Source: an uncultured Selenomonas sp. (GTDB taxonomy: Bacteria; Bacillota; Negativicutes; Selenomonadales; Selenomonadaceae). Taken from it: a DNA stretch of 34,339 nucleotides. Position 1 is the stretch's first letter, and the number at the start of each line of letters is the position of its first letter. Both the position numbers and the translations under genes were made by a program. The stretch is from contig USAK01000018.1 of assembly GCA_900552565.1 (NCBI GenBank), positions 1-34,339 on the forward strand, in the 5' to 3' direction. Of the stretch, positions 23,903 through 32,485 are shown one piece after another. Below the pieces are notes generated by a model. The model did not search any database. It worked only from the letters and a program-made list of their open reading frames with translations, and was not told the DNA's origin.

Positions 23903-23954
23903 CCTATAATTTTTAGGAAAAGTATTTGCCTATTTTTGTAGGAAAAAGTATAAT
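23903..23954 (+). promoter_or_regulatory. LysR promoter with two direct 26-bp-spaced operator repeats
   Basis: TTGCCT (23926-23931), a 17-bp spacer and TATAAT (23949-23954). Two copies of CCTA-N6/7-TAGG-AAAA(A)GTAT occur, at 23903-23925 and 23929-23951; each contains an inverted repeat, and they are phased 26 bp apart. The second covers the -35 to -10 span, consistent with autorepression by the LysR protein. Confidence 0.65.
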
Positions 23955-24024
23955 AGCATAAAGAGATATAGAACGTATAAAGATTTGCTATAGGCAGCGG
24001 CTGTGGCCGGAAAGAGAGTGTATT

Positions 24025-24915
24025 ATGGAAATCAAGGATATGCGGGCATTTTATGCCATTGTCGAAGAGGGGAATATCAGCCATGCGGCGCAGCGGCTGG
24101 ACATTGCCCAGCCGGCGCTTTCGCGCCAGATGAAGCGTCTGGAAACCTCCCTCGGCGTGCAGCTTTTTGAGCGCGGCAGCCGCCGTATCCGTCTGACGGA
24201 TGCAGGGCGCGTGCTCTATTCGCGCGTGGAACATATCCTCGGCATGGTCGATGGCACCGTGCGCGAGATTACGGAGATTGGCTCGGGCGTGGCAGGCTCT
24301 ATTCAGCTCGGCACGATTACGACATCCGGAGCCCTGCTGCTGCCGGAGCTCATTTCGGAATTCCATCGCCGCTATCCGCAGGTCACGTACCAGATTTGGG
24401 AGGCAGAAGGCGCGCGTATTCTCGAACTGCTCGACAACCGCGTCATCGAGATTGGCATCACGCGTACGCAGGTGGATTCCAAAGTCTACGAATCCATCGT
24501 TCTGCCTAATGAGCCGCTGGTGGTCGTCATGAATAAAAAGAAGATTCTCGGTGGCTCGAAACAGGAAATCCGCATGGAAGAACTCCGCGATGTCCCCATC
24601 ATCATCCCGCTGCGCTGGCAGAGCATCTTCATAGCAAACTGCCGCAAGCTGGGCTTTGAGCCTAAAATCATCTGTGTCTCGGACAGTATCGTACAGGATC
24701 TGCTGCTCGCCAAGATGGATATGGGCGCAGCCATCCTGCCGGTTTCCTCGCGGACGCTGCTGACGGATGGCAATCTGTACTATAAAAAATTAGTCGAGCC
24801 GGAAATGAGCACGCATACGGTCATTGCCTGGCTCAAGAACCGCACGCTCTCTTCTTCGAGCAAGCACCTCATCAAGCTGTTCCGCGAGATGTTTCTCGGC
24901 GAAAAAGCCCAGTAA
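24025..24915 (+). CDS. LysR-family transcriptional regulator
   Basis: A 296-residue LysR regulator. Residues 1-62 are the winged helix: MRAFYAIVEEGNISHAAQRL, then ALSRQMKRLETSLGVQLFERG. The rest is the two-lobed periplasmic-binding-like effector domain (GSIQLGTITTSGALLLPELI onward), similar to CynR/CbbR-type members. GGAAAGAGAG precedes ATG 24025. It is divergent from dhaL, and the repeat operator in the shared region suggests that it regulates itself and possibly dhaL. The inducer is unknown. Confidence 0.92.
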   Translation: MEIKDMRAFYAIVEEGNISHAAQRLDIAQPALSRQMKRLETSLGVQLFERGSRRIRLTDAGRVLYSRVEHILGMVDGTVREITEIGSGVAGSIQLGTITTSGALLLPELISEFHRRYPQVTYQIWEAEGARILELLDNRVIEIGITRTQVDSKVYESIVLPNEPLVVVMNKKKILGGSKQEIRMEELRDVPIIIPLRWQSIFIANCRKLGFEPKIICVSDSIVQDLLLAKMDMGAAILPVSSRTLLTDGNLYYKKLVEPEMSTHTVIAWLKNRTLSSSSKHLIKLFREMFLGEKAQ

Positions 24916-24998
24916 AATAAGGTTATCGTTTGAAAGCAATTAGATTCGAATTAAATCAGAAGAAAAGGCTTTCTTTTTTATCGCGATTGAGATATAGT

Positions 24999-25031
24999 AG
25001 AGATATATTAAAAAATATATCTCTTTTTTTC
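24999..25031 (+). terminator. AT-rich hairpin after lysR, before the two-component operon
   Basis: AGAGATATATT (24999-25009) and AATATATCTCT (25014-25024) form a perfect 11-bp stem followed by T residues. It probably terminates lysR. Being 35 bp before the response-regulator start, it could also attenuate that operon. A possible -10 (TATAGT, 24993-24998) overlaps its edge. Confidence 0.5.
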
Positions 25032-25065
25032 TTATCTTTTGTTCGCGTAAAACGGAGGGAAAGAC

Positions 25066-25758
25066 ATGGATAAGCCAGTTCGTATTTTTATTGTTGAAGA
25101 TGAGCACCGCATTGCCCGTTTCCTGCAGATTGAACTCGAGCATGAGGGCTTCGAGACGGAAATCGAAGAAAATGGCACGCGTGCTTACGAACGCATCATG
25201 CAGGGGAATTTCGACCTTGTCCTGCTTGACATCATGCTGCCGGGCATGGATGGCCTGACCATCTGCAAGCGCGTGCGCGAGGTATCGTCGCTGCCTATCA
25301 TCATGCTGACGGCCAAGGATGATGTTGAGGATAAGGTTGCCGGCCTCGATATTGGTGCCGATGATTATATGACGAAGCCGTTTGCCATCGAAGAACTCAT
25401 GGCCCGCATCCGCAATGCCCTGCGCAAGCATGTGCCGGACCAGGATGGTGTGCCTCTTGAGGAACGCCTGCAGGTCAAGAACCTTGTCATGTATCCGAAA
25501 CGCTATGAGGTCGAGGTCGATGGCGAGCCGGTACATCTGACGAAGAAAGAATATTCGCTGCTCGAATACATGATGCGCAACAAACGCACGGTACTTACGC
25601 GCGACCAGATTCTCGAGAAGGTTTGGGGCTACGATTACAGCGGCGATACGAATGTCGTCGATGTCTACATCCGTTATCTGCGCGCAAAACTCGACGACCA
25701 TTTCCATGAGAAATACATTTATACGGTCCGGGGCGTAGGCTATGCTGTCAAAGAGTAA
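25066..25758 (+). CDS. OmpR/PhoB-family response regulator
   Basis: A 230-residue response regulator. The receiver domain (1-120) has the acidic pair E11-D12 and phospho-acceptor D55 in LLDIMLPGMDG, followed by the switch residues in MLTAKD and the conserved Lys in TKPF. The C-terminal winged helix (about 130-230) contains LTKKEYSLLEYMMRNKRTVLTRDQIL and the RYLRAKLD and YTVRGVGY elements of OmpR-type DNA binding. GGAGGGAAAG precedes the ATG. Its last codons overlap the kinase start, so the two are cotranscribed and coupled. Targets are not visible. Confidence 0.95.
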   Translation: MDKPVRIFIVEDEHRIARFLQIELEHEGFETEIEENGTRAYERIMQGNFDLVLLDIMLPGMDGLTICKRVREVSSLPIIMLTAKDDVEDKVAGLDIGADDYMTKPFAIEELMARIRNALRKHVPDQDGVPLEERLQVKNLVMYPKRYEVEVDGEPVHLTKKEYSLLEYMMRNKRTVLTRDQILEKVWGYDYSGDTNVVDVYIRYLRAKLDDHFHEKYIYTVRGVGYAVKE

Positions 25759-27220
25759 GGCCGTCCTGCACCGCCTTTATCTGCGCAGCCCGCTCTGGCG
25801 CATGAAAATCTCGACGAAGATTACCTGCCTTTATGCAGCCATCCTGCTCATCGTGCTCATGTTCACGAGCATCATCATGGGGCTGGGCATCTATTTTTCG
25901 TTCTATCATGAAGCGGACCGTGAAATCAATATTGCGATGGAAGGCGTGAAGCGCGGACTCGGGTCTTCCGGGAGCCTTCAGGAATTTCTGGAGGCCGGCA
26001 GTGTTGTGCCGCCGGGCATCGTCCTGCGGGTGACGGACCTCACGGGACGCGTGGTTTATGAAACCGATTCACGCTATCCTTCGCTGGATATGGTGGAAAA
26101 GTACCGCGTGAAAAATCCGCCGTTCTGGGCGGATAAGAGCATGGATGTCGTGGCGTTTGACCGGTTCACGATTTATCATGCGACCATGGACGTCGTGGAC
26201 CATGGTCAGGTTTATCAGATGCATTTTTTCCGTACCATTACGACGGAAAATTATTTTCTGGAGCATCTGCAGCAGCTGATTTTCATCATCACGATTATTG
26301 GCTTCATCGTTGCTTTGCTGGCCGGCTACTTCCTGAGCAGCCGCATCCTGCAGCCGATACGTGACCTTACACAGACGGCGCGCAAGATTGAAGTCGAGCG
26401 CATGGACCGCCGCATCGAGGTGCCGCCGGCACATGATGAACTCGCGGAACTCGCGTCGACATTCAATCATATGCTCGACCGTCTCGAACGCGGCTTTCAG
26501 CAGCAGCAGCGTTTCGTCTCGGATGCCTCGCATGAACTGCGGACCCCGGTGACGGTCATCCTCGGGTATTCGGATCTCCTGTCGCGCTGGGGCAGCTCCG
26601 ACACGAAGATTCTCGAAGAAGGCATCACTGCCATCCGCTCCGAGGCTGAGGATATGCAGGACCTCATAGAGAAGCTTCTTTTCTTAGCGCGGGCTGACCA
26701 AAAGCGCCAGATTCTTCATAAGGACGTCATCAATCTGGCGGAGGTCGTCGATGATGCCGTGCGCAAGATGCAGCTGGTAACGAAGAAACATACGCTGACG
26801 CTGGCAGAAAATGAGGCAGGCTTGATTTTTGCCGACCCCGCGACGATGCGCCAGATGATGCGTATTTTCCTCGAAAATGCCGTCAAGTATACGCCGGAGG
26901 GCGGTCACATCGAAGTAGCATCGCGGTGCGTTCCCGATGAAAAAGCCATGAGACTGACCTTTGCCGACAATGGCATCGGCATTGCGGAAGAAGACCAGTC
27001 CAAAATCTTTGAACGTTTCTACCGCGCGGATACCTCGCGGACGAAGCAGGCAGGCAGTGTCGGCGGTACAGGCCTCGGCCTCTCTATTGCCAGCTGGATT
27101 GCTGAGCAGCATGACATCACGATTGATGTAGAAAGCCAGCTCGGCCAAGGTACAAAATTCATCCTGACCATTCCTTTGGCAGACGAACAAACGATAAAAG
27201 AACATGGACAGCAGGCCTGA
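25742..27220 (+). CDS. Membrane sensor histidine kinase
   Basis: The partner kinase, 492 residues. TM1 is about 30-52, an extracytoplasmic sensor domain of about 125 residues follows, then TM2 (about 180-200) and a HAMP linker (SSRILQPIRDLTQTARKIE). The phospho-acceptor is H264 in DASHELRTPVT. The ATPase domain has N-box NAVKYTPEGG, G1 DNGIGIAEED, F-box FERFYRAD and G2 GTGLGLSIA. ATG 25742 overlaps the regulator by 17 bp; ATG 25802 is an alternative that would still keep TM1. The signal sensed is unknown. A terminator follows. Confidence 0.94.
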   Translation: MLSKSKAVLHRLYLRSPLWRMKISTKITCLYAAILLIVLMFTSIIMGLGIYFSFYHEADREINIAMEGVKRGLGSSGSLQEFLEAGSVVPPGIVLRVTDLTGRVVYETDSRYPSLDMVEKYRVKNPPFWADKSMDVVAFDRFTIYHATMDVVDHGQVYQMHFFRTITTENYFLEHLQQLIFIITIIGFIVALLAGYFLSSRILQPIRDLTQTARKIEVERMDRRIEVPPAHDELAELASTFNHMLDRLERGFQQQQRFVSDASHELRTPVTVILGYSDLLSRWGSSDTKILEEGITAIRSEAEDMQDLIEKLLFLARADQKRQILHKDVINLAEVVDDAVRKMQLVTKKHTLTLAENEAGLIFADPATMRQMMRIFLENAVKYTPEGGHIEVASRCVPDEKAMRLTFADNGIGIAEEDQSKIFERFYRADTSRTKQAGSVGGTGLGLSIASWIAEQHDITIDVESQLGQGTKFILTIPLADEQTIKEHGQQA

Positions 27221-27228
27221 AAAGGCAG

Positions 27229-27268
27229 AAAAAATCCCATTGCCGCATGATATGGCAATGGGATTTTT
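27229..27268. terminator. Bidirectional terminator between kinase and SHMT-like gene
   Basis: AAAATCCCATTGCC pairs with GGCAATGGGATTTT around GCATGATAT, with A and T runs on the two sides. Confidence 0.85.
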
Positions 27269-27287
27269 CGTGTTTGCTGTTTCCTTT

Positions 27288-28604
27288 TTAATGGAATAAG
27301 CGGCCAAACAGATTCTTTTTTTCGCTTGAGGCGATATGGCGGATGCTGAGTTCGTCGGCACCGTTGAAGAATGTGTCGGGGTCTGCTACATCAGCGAGCC
27401 ATTCTTCTGAGTAAATTGGCTTATCGATGAGCATGGAGCTGATTTTTTTGCGGATGGCTTCAAGTTCTGCAGCATCGGTCGTGTGCAGGGCTTTGGCAAG
27501 CATCTGGCCGACCATGACCATCTCTTTTTCTTTGAGAGAGCGTGTGGTCGGATTGAGACTGGAAAGGCGCAGCACAGGGTGAGCCGGCGTATTGTCCTTC
27601 CAGGAAAGATGTGCCGTCTTGACGAGGAAACCGGCGCGGTGCAGATGCTGTTCAATCTGCTGCGGGTCCGTGCCGTCAGGCAGGGCGGCGACGACGAGGT
27701 GACAGTCCGTATCGTCACCCCAGACATTGACGCCGGAGTCCTTGAGCACGATGCTCAGCGTCTTGGCGTTGGCGATGACCTGCTCACCGTAGAGATGGAA
27801 ATTCTGGCTGCCTGCCTCGAGCAGCGCGACAGCAAGAGCTGCCAGACGGTTCTTGTGCAGGGCCGAATGGCCGTGTTCGATGACGGCGCGGTCTAATGTC
27901 TCGGCAAGTTCTTTCTTGCAGAGGATGATGGCACCTTCCGGTCCCTGCAGGGAGTCATTCGTCGGGAACGTCACGATATCCGCGTCCTGGACAGGCGAGG
28001 GCAGAAGCCCTGCCGCGACGAGTCCGACGTTCTGGCCGATATCGACCCAGAGCAGGGCGCCGGCATCATGTGCCGTCTTGGCCAGGCGTTTCGTGTCAAT
28101 GGTGAAAGGAAAGCTTGTCGGCGAAAAGATGATGATTTTTGGCTGATGGCGGTCAATCTGCTCATTGAGCTCCTGCCAGTCGATATCGTGGTTTTTCCAG
28201 TCGGGGCCGAACGTGGAGAAGCGATAGCTGAGGCCCTGGCAGTGTTCTTTCTTGCGCCCGTTGAACGAAAGCACGGGATTGCCGGGCTTCAAGAGGGCGA
28301 GAAATACGACACGCGAGGCAGCGCTGATGCTGCTGAGGCGCACGATGGCGTGTTCTGCACCGAAGCGTTTTTTGGCGCGTTCGACGGCAATGCGTTCAAA
28401 CCGTCCCGTGCGGCTGATGCCGTGGTAATCCGTGCTGACATTGGCGAGGATGCTGCCCTCAAGATAAGCAGCCAGCGGCGATTCAGCATTGACCGTCGGT
28501 ATGAGCGACAGGGTGAAACGCTGCTCTTCAATCTCGTCCTGGAATTCAGCAAAGACTTCTTCATCGAGTTTTTTCAGCGTACCAAGTAATTCTTCTCTAT
28601 CCAT
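27288..28604 (-). CDS. SHMT-like fold-type I protein lacking the PLP lysine (probable pseudoenzyme)
   Basis: A 438-residue protein that follows serine hydroxymethyltransferase from end to end: LDEEVF start, AVERAKKRFGAEHA, LLKPGNPVL, VGLVAAGLLPSPV, SLQGPEGAIIL, and VLRLSSLNPTTRSL with R346. The active site is changed. The segment that in SHMT reads TTTHKTLxGPRGG reads FPTNDSLQGPEGA, so the Schiff-base Lys aligns with D217 and its His with N216. D188 that pairs with the PLP ring is kept, but the DxxH His is Q191, and IASEN becomes IPTVN. It therefore probably cannot bind PLP covalently. ATG 28604 follows ACGAGG; an ATG at 28646 is weaker. It lies 58 bp after the SLC13 gene, likely in one operon. 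Role unknown. Confidence 0.78.
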   Translation of the reverse strand: MDREELLGTLKKLDEEVFAEFQDEIEEQRFTLSLIPTVNAESPLAAYLEGSILANVSTDYHGISRTGRFERIAVERAKKRFGAEHAIVRLSSISAASRVVFLALLKPGNPVLSFNGRKKEHCQGLSYRFSTFGPDWKNHDIDWQELNEQIDRHQPKIIIFSPTSFPFTIDTKRLAKTAHDAGALLWVDIGQNVGLVAAGLLPSPVQDADIVTFPTNDSLQGPEGAIILCKKELAETLDRAVIEHGHSALHKNRLAALAVALLEAGSQNFHLYGEQVIANAKTLSIVLKDSGVNVWGDDTDCHLVVAALPDGTDPQQIEQHLHRAGFLVKTAHLSWKDNTPAHPVLRLSSLNPTTRSLKEKEMVMVGQMLAKALHTTDAAELEAIRKKISSMLIDKPIYSEEWLADVADPDTFFNGADELSIRHIASSEKKNLFGRLFH

Positions 28605-28661
28605 AAATGTACCTCGTATTCTTTCTGTAGATTCAATGATATTCATGATATTCCTGTGTCA

Positions 28662-29921
28662 TCAGAACGGCCAGACCATCGGGATGATGACAGCGCAGAC
28701 AATCAGGGAAATGAAAACAAGCGGCAGGCCGACCTTAACATAATCCATGAAATGGAATTTGCCAGGGCTCAGGATAAGCGTATTCGGCGGCGTAGCAACC
28801 GGCGTCGTGAAGGCGCAGGAGGCAGCGATGCCGATGGCCATGAGCACAGGGAACGGCGAGACGCCGATGGACTGGGCAATCGAGATGCCAATCGGGGCGA
28901 GCAGGGCTGCAGCTGCGGTATTCGACATGAACTGCGTCAGGCCGCACGACAGCAGGAAAAGGGCCACGACAATGATCATCGGGGAGGCGTTGCTGCCGAT
29001 GATGCTGACGACGAAATTGGCAATCATGGCACCGGCACCGGTCTTATCCATAGCTTCTGCCAAAGGCAGCATGCCGGCAAACAGGAAAATCGTCGTCCAG
29101 TCGATGCCGCCATAGGCCTGCTTCTCACTGAGGCAGCCCGTGACGACACAGGCCAGTGCACCGATGATGGCCGAGACCTGCATGGGGACATTGATGGTCT
29201 TGGACATGGCCATAGCCACGACGACAAGAATCAGGATGGCTGCACAAATCGCCATTTTGCGCGTGTCCTTCGGAAGGTCGGAGGTCAGGTCGCTCAGGGC
29301 ACTGTCAATATGGCCATGCGGGCAGAGCCGGCGGCCGATGGTCAGCATGTAGATGAGACCTGTGACAGAGAGCGGGATGCCAATCCAGGCGAACTCAAAG
29401 AAGCCGAATGGCTGCAGGCCGCTGGCTGAAAGCGTCGCACTCATGAGGATGTTCGGCGGTGTGCCGATCATCGTGATGGTACCGCCGACGTTGGCGGCTA
29501 CAGCAAGAGCCATGAGCTGCGGCGAAACAGCGAGACGCGCCACCGCGCAGATCTGGATGACAACAGGCATCAGGCAGGCGACTGTTGCCGTATTGGACGA
29601 GACCGAAGACAGGATGATTGTGACAATCATGATGGCGGCCATCAGCCGTTTTTCGCCGGTGCCGGCTGCATGGACCACGGAGATGCCGATGCGTTGGGCA
29701 AGGCCCGTCTGGAACATGGCAGCACCGATGACGAACATGCCGGCAAACAGGACGACTGTGGAATTTGACAGGCCGGAAAAGACCTGTTTTGGCGTTAGAA
29801 CGCCGAGCAGACCGAGCGCAATCGAAGCACTCATGGCAGTGACTGCCAGCGGGATAAGCTCGGTCACGAAGAAAAAGGCTGCAACCCCGAGGACAATCAG
29901 GGTCAATACTGCTGGATCCAT
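28662..29921 (-). CDS. SLC13/DASS-family anion permease
   Basis: A 419-residue polytopic transporter with two inverted-repeat halves. Each carries the SNT motif (SVSSNTATVACL and FMSNTAAAALL) and a TPPN loop (IGTPPNIL and VATPPNTLIL), the hallmarks of the DASS/SLC13 group, which takes up dicarboxylates, citrate or sulfate with sodium. Length is somewhat short but both halves are complete. GGGAG precedes the start. The SHMT-like gene follows closely on the same strand and the AbrB-family gene precedes it by 157 bp. The substrate cannot be assigned by eye. Confidence 0.88.
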   Translation of the reverse strand: MDPAVLTLIVLGVAAFFFVTELIPLAVTAMSASIALGLLGVLTPKQVFSGLSNSTVVLFAGMFVIGAAMFQTGLAQRIGISVVHAAGTGEKRLMAAIMIVTIILSSVSSNTATVACLMPVVIQICAVARLAVSPQLMALAVAANVGGTITMIGTPPNILMSATLSASGLQPFGFFEFAWIGIPLSVTGLIYMLTIGRRLCPHGHIDSALSDLTSDLPKDTRKMAICAAILILVVVAMAMSKTINVPMQVSAIIGALACVVTGCLSEKQAYGGIDWTTIFLFAGMLPLAEAMDKTGAGAMIANFVVSIIGSNASPMIIVVALFLLSCGLTQFMSNTAAAALLAPIGISIAQSIGVSPFPVLMAIGIAASCAFTTPVATPPNTLILSPGKFHFMDYVKVGLPLVFISLIVCAVIIPMVWPF

Positions 29922-30078
29922 ACATCAGACTCCCTTCCATAAAAAGACAAAGACAAAACGGTACAATTGCAGCGGATGCAGTGAACGCAGCGAATGAAAC
30001 TACGATTTTCTAAGTTATTTATTCGGCGCAATTTTTATTTTTCCTTTTTGTCTTGAGAAAATTTATGGAAGGGAGAAC

Positions 30079-31143
30079 TCAGTCTTTAAAGGTCTGCCCA
30101 GCGCTTTTTTTGCGGTAGAGATAGACGATGCCGCGGGCGATATAAGGAAAGACGAGCATGATGAAAAGCAGGCGCGTGAGCTGATAGGCCACCATCGTTG
30201 AACTGTCCGCACCGACAACAAGTGCGGTGATGCCCATCTCGGTGAGGCCGCCAGGCGCGGTGGAAAGAAAGGCTGTGGCAAGGTCGATGCCGGTCAGATT
30301 GGCGATGACAATGCCCAGAATCATGCTGACGCACAGCACGAGCAGGACACCGCCCAAAAGCACTTTGCCCATGCCGTGATACTGGTGCAGGCGTGTGAGG
30401 TCAATGCTCGAACCGATATACGCACCTACGAGAATCTGTGCGGCGTTGATGTAAGGGACAGGAACGGCCGGTGCGGCAGAATCCGTGATGACGACAAAGG
30501 CTGCGGTACTCAGGATAGGTCCGAGCATTGGCGCAGTGGGCAGATGGATTTTTTTGGCAGTGATGGCACCGAGAACGGCTACAGCGGCAAAGGTCAGGAC
30601 CTCAGCAGGCGAGCCGGCCTGATGTACGGCCTGTGCTGTGCCGGCATGAGAAGCGGGCGGCAGTACATGGATGGTCAAAAACGGGATGACGAAGACGACG
30701 GAGAGCATGCGCAGGGTCTGCATGATGGTGACAGCGGTGAGGTCAGCATCGCGTATTTCATCGGCGAGAATGACCATCTGGGAAAGACCGCCGGGCACGC
30801 AGCCCAAAAGACAGCTCGTGAAGTTGATTTTTGTATGGCGGAACATCAGCCAAGCCGTAAATCCCCCCGCAGAGACCGTAATGAGCGTGGCCGTCAGCAT
30901 CAGGGGGAACTGCGAGAGGATGGCACGGCCCGTTTCCAGCGTAAAAGGGCGGCCCATGGCGTAGCCGAGCAGGATGAGGGCGATATTGCGGACGCGCAGC
31001 GACCAGCGGAACGGGCGCTTGCGGACCAGTGAGCCGAGGGCGACAAAGACAATCGGACCAAGTGTCCATGGCAGCGGTGCATTGAGGTACGTCATGACAA
31101 TGCCGCCGATGATGGAAAGGATCAGGGTCTTTAAGTATTCCAT
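30079..31143 (-). CDS. AbrB-family (ammonia-monooxygenase-like) membrane protein
   Basis: A 354-residue integral membrane protein of about ten helices in two repeated halves. Each half contains an LG-P helix and a CVPGG/TAPGG loop: LLGCVPGGLSQM in the first half, STAPGGLTEMG in the second. This duplication is the mark of the membrane AbrB family, often misannotated as ammonia monooxygenase. It is unrelated to the DNA-binding AbrB. Members are probably transporters or membrane regulators of unknown substrate. GGAG precedes ATG 31143. It heads the minus-strand group with the SLC13 and SHMT-like genes. Confidence 0.82.
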   Translation of the reverse strand: MEYLKTLILSIIGGIVMTYLNAPLPWTLGPIVFVALGSLVRKRPFRWSLRVRNIALILLGYAMGRPFTLETGRAILSQFPLMLTATLITVSAGGFTAWLMFRHTKINFTSCLLGCVPGGLSQMVILADEIRDADLTAVTIMQTLRMLSVVFVIPFLTIHVLPPASHAGTAQAVHQAGSPAEVLTFAAVAVLGAITAKKIHLPTAPMLGPILSTAAFVVITDSAAPAVPVPYINAAQILVGAYIGSSIDLTRLHQYHGMGKVLLGGVLLVLCVSMILGIVIANLTGIDLATAFLSTAPGGLTEMGITALVVGADSSTMVAYQLTRLLFIMLVFPYIARGIVYLYRKKSAGQTFKD

Positions 31144-31401
31144 AGAGTCTCCAATCTTTATGATTCTTCAGGATATAAATGCAGACAACGAGAGTCTGAT
31201 GTGCGTTCATGAGATTCATGTGCGATGCTATCAGTATAACATAGGATGACGGGGATAAAGCAGAACTTATCCGTTTTGTCGTATACTTTTATGGAATAAA
31301 AGCAGGAAGATTGTACCTTCTGGAAGAATAGATAAAAAGATTCAAAGCACGGAACAGCACTGAACGTGCGAAATGGAGAAAATGGAAGGGAGCATGTGAA
31401 G

Positions 31402-32280
31402 ATGAGGGTATTGGTCACAGGCGTTACAGGACAGCTCGGTCATGACTGTGTCATAGAGCTGCAGGACAGAGATATGGAAGTGCGCGGCGTTTCCAGCAAA
31501 GAATTTCCGCTGACGGATGCAGGAGCCATGCGCCGTTATATGGAAGCATACAGGCCGACGGCTGTCATTCACTGCGCCGCGTATACGGCTGTGGACCGCG
31601 CAGAAGATGATAAAGAGACCTGTATGGCCGTCAACGCTGAGGGAACAGCGGCTCTGGCGCGCCTTTGCCGCGATTTCCATGCCAAGATGGTCTATATCAG
31701 CACGGATTATGTTTTCCCAGGAGACGGCACGGAGCCATACGCGGTCGATGCCCCAAAAGACCCTAAAAATGTCTATGGCCAGTCGAAACTCGCCGGTGAA
31801 GAGGCTGTGCAGCAAATCCTTAAGCGTTATTTCATTGTGCGGATCTCGTGGGTATTTGGCATCAACGGCAAAAATTTCGTGCGCACGATGCTGAAGCTTG
31901 GACAGACGCATAAGGCGCTCACGGTCGTGGATGACCAGATTGGCTCGCCGACGTATACGCGCGATCTCGCCGTGCTGCTGGCGGATATGATTCAGACGGA
32001 AAAATATGGCGTCTACCATGCGACGAATGAAGGCTTTTGCTCCTGGGCAGAATTTGCGGCGGAGATTTTTCGCCAGGCCGGTATGGATATTAAGGTTACT
32101 CCTGTACCGTCTTCGGCCTATCCGACGCGTGCCGTACGCCCGCACAATTCCCGCATGAGCAAGAAGAGCCTCAGGGAAGCTGGTTTTTCACTGCTGCCGC
32201 GCTGGCAGGACGCGATAGGAAGATATCTTATTGAGCTTGAGAGTCTGAAAGAACAGGAAGAGATGGCGGCACAGGGATAA
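31402..32280 (+). CDS. rfbD: dTDP-4-dehydrorhamnose reductase
   Basis: A 292-residue extended SDR enzyme, the last step of dTDP-L-rhamnose synthesis for surface polysaccharide. The NAD(P)-binding start is VLVTGVTGQLGHD; the catalytic Tyr/Lys pair is in YGQSKLAGE; STDYVFPGDG and RISWVFG are further RfbD/RmlD motifs. ATG 31402 is chosen as the family start, with GGGAG nine bases upstream; GTG 31396 is possible. rfbA, rfbB and rfbC are not nearby, so the pathway genes are scattered. Confidence 0.92.
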   Translation: MRVLVTGVTGQLGHDCVIELQDRDMEVRGVSSKEFPLTDAGAMRRYMEAYRPTAVIHCAAYTAVDRAEDDKETCMAVNAEGTAALARLCRDFHAKMVYISTDYVFPGDGTEPYAVDAPKDPKNVYGQSKLAGEEAVQQILKRYFIVRISWVFGINGKNFVRTMLKLGQTHKALTVVDDQIGSPTYTRDLAVLLADMIQTEKYGVYHATNEGFCSWAEFAAEIFRQAGMDIKVTPVPSSAYPTRAVRPHNSRMSKKSLREAGFSLLPRWQDAIGRYLIELESLKEQEEMAAQG

Positions 32281-32314
32281 ATAAGCAGAGAATTGATACA
32301 CTTTGTCCTTTTAA

Positions 32315-32351
32315 CGTGTACATTATTATGAAATGTACACGCCTTTTTTTT
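32315..32351 (+). terminator. Terminator after rfbD
   Basis: CGTGTACAT (32315-32323) pairs perfectly with ATGTACACG (32333-32341), followed by CC and a long T run. Confidence 0.85.
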
Positions 32352-32399
32352 ATAATGGATACAGAGTACGCGCATAATAAACAAAATACAGGAAAAGTC

Positions 32400-32428
32400 T
32401 TGCATCCTTGTACTGTTTAGTGTATACT
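32400..32428 (+). promoter_or_regulatory. Promoter of sstT
   Basis: TTGCAT (32400-32405), a 17-bp spacer and TATACT (32423-32428), about 50 bp before the start codon. Confidence 0.55.
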
Positions 32429-32485
32429 AACATATGTATTTTTGAGAGAAACGCGAAGTGTTTGATGCGTTTAAGGAGGATTCAT

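Noticed and set aside
28662..28950. Truncated transposase or mobile element near the SLC13 gene end
   Set aside because: The reading is explained by the intact permease, and no inverted repeats flank it.
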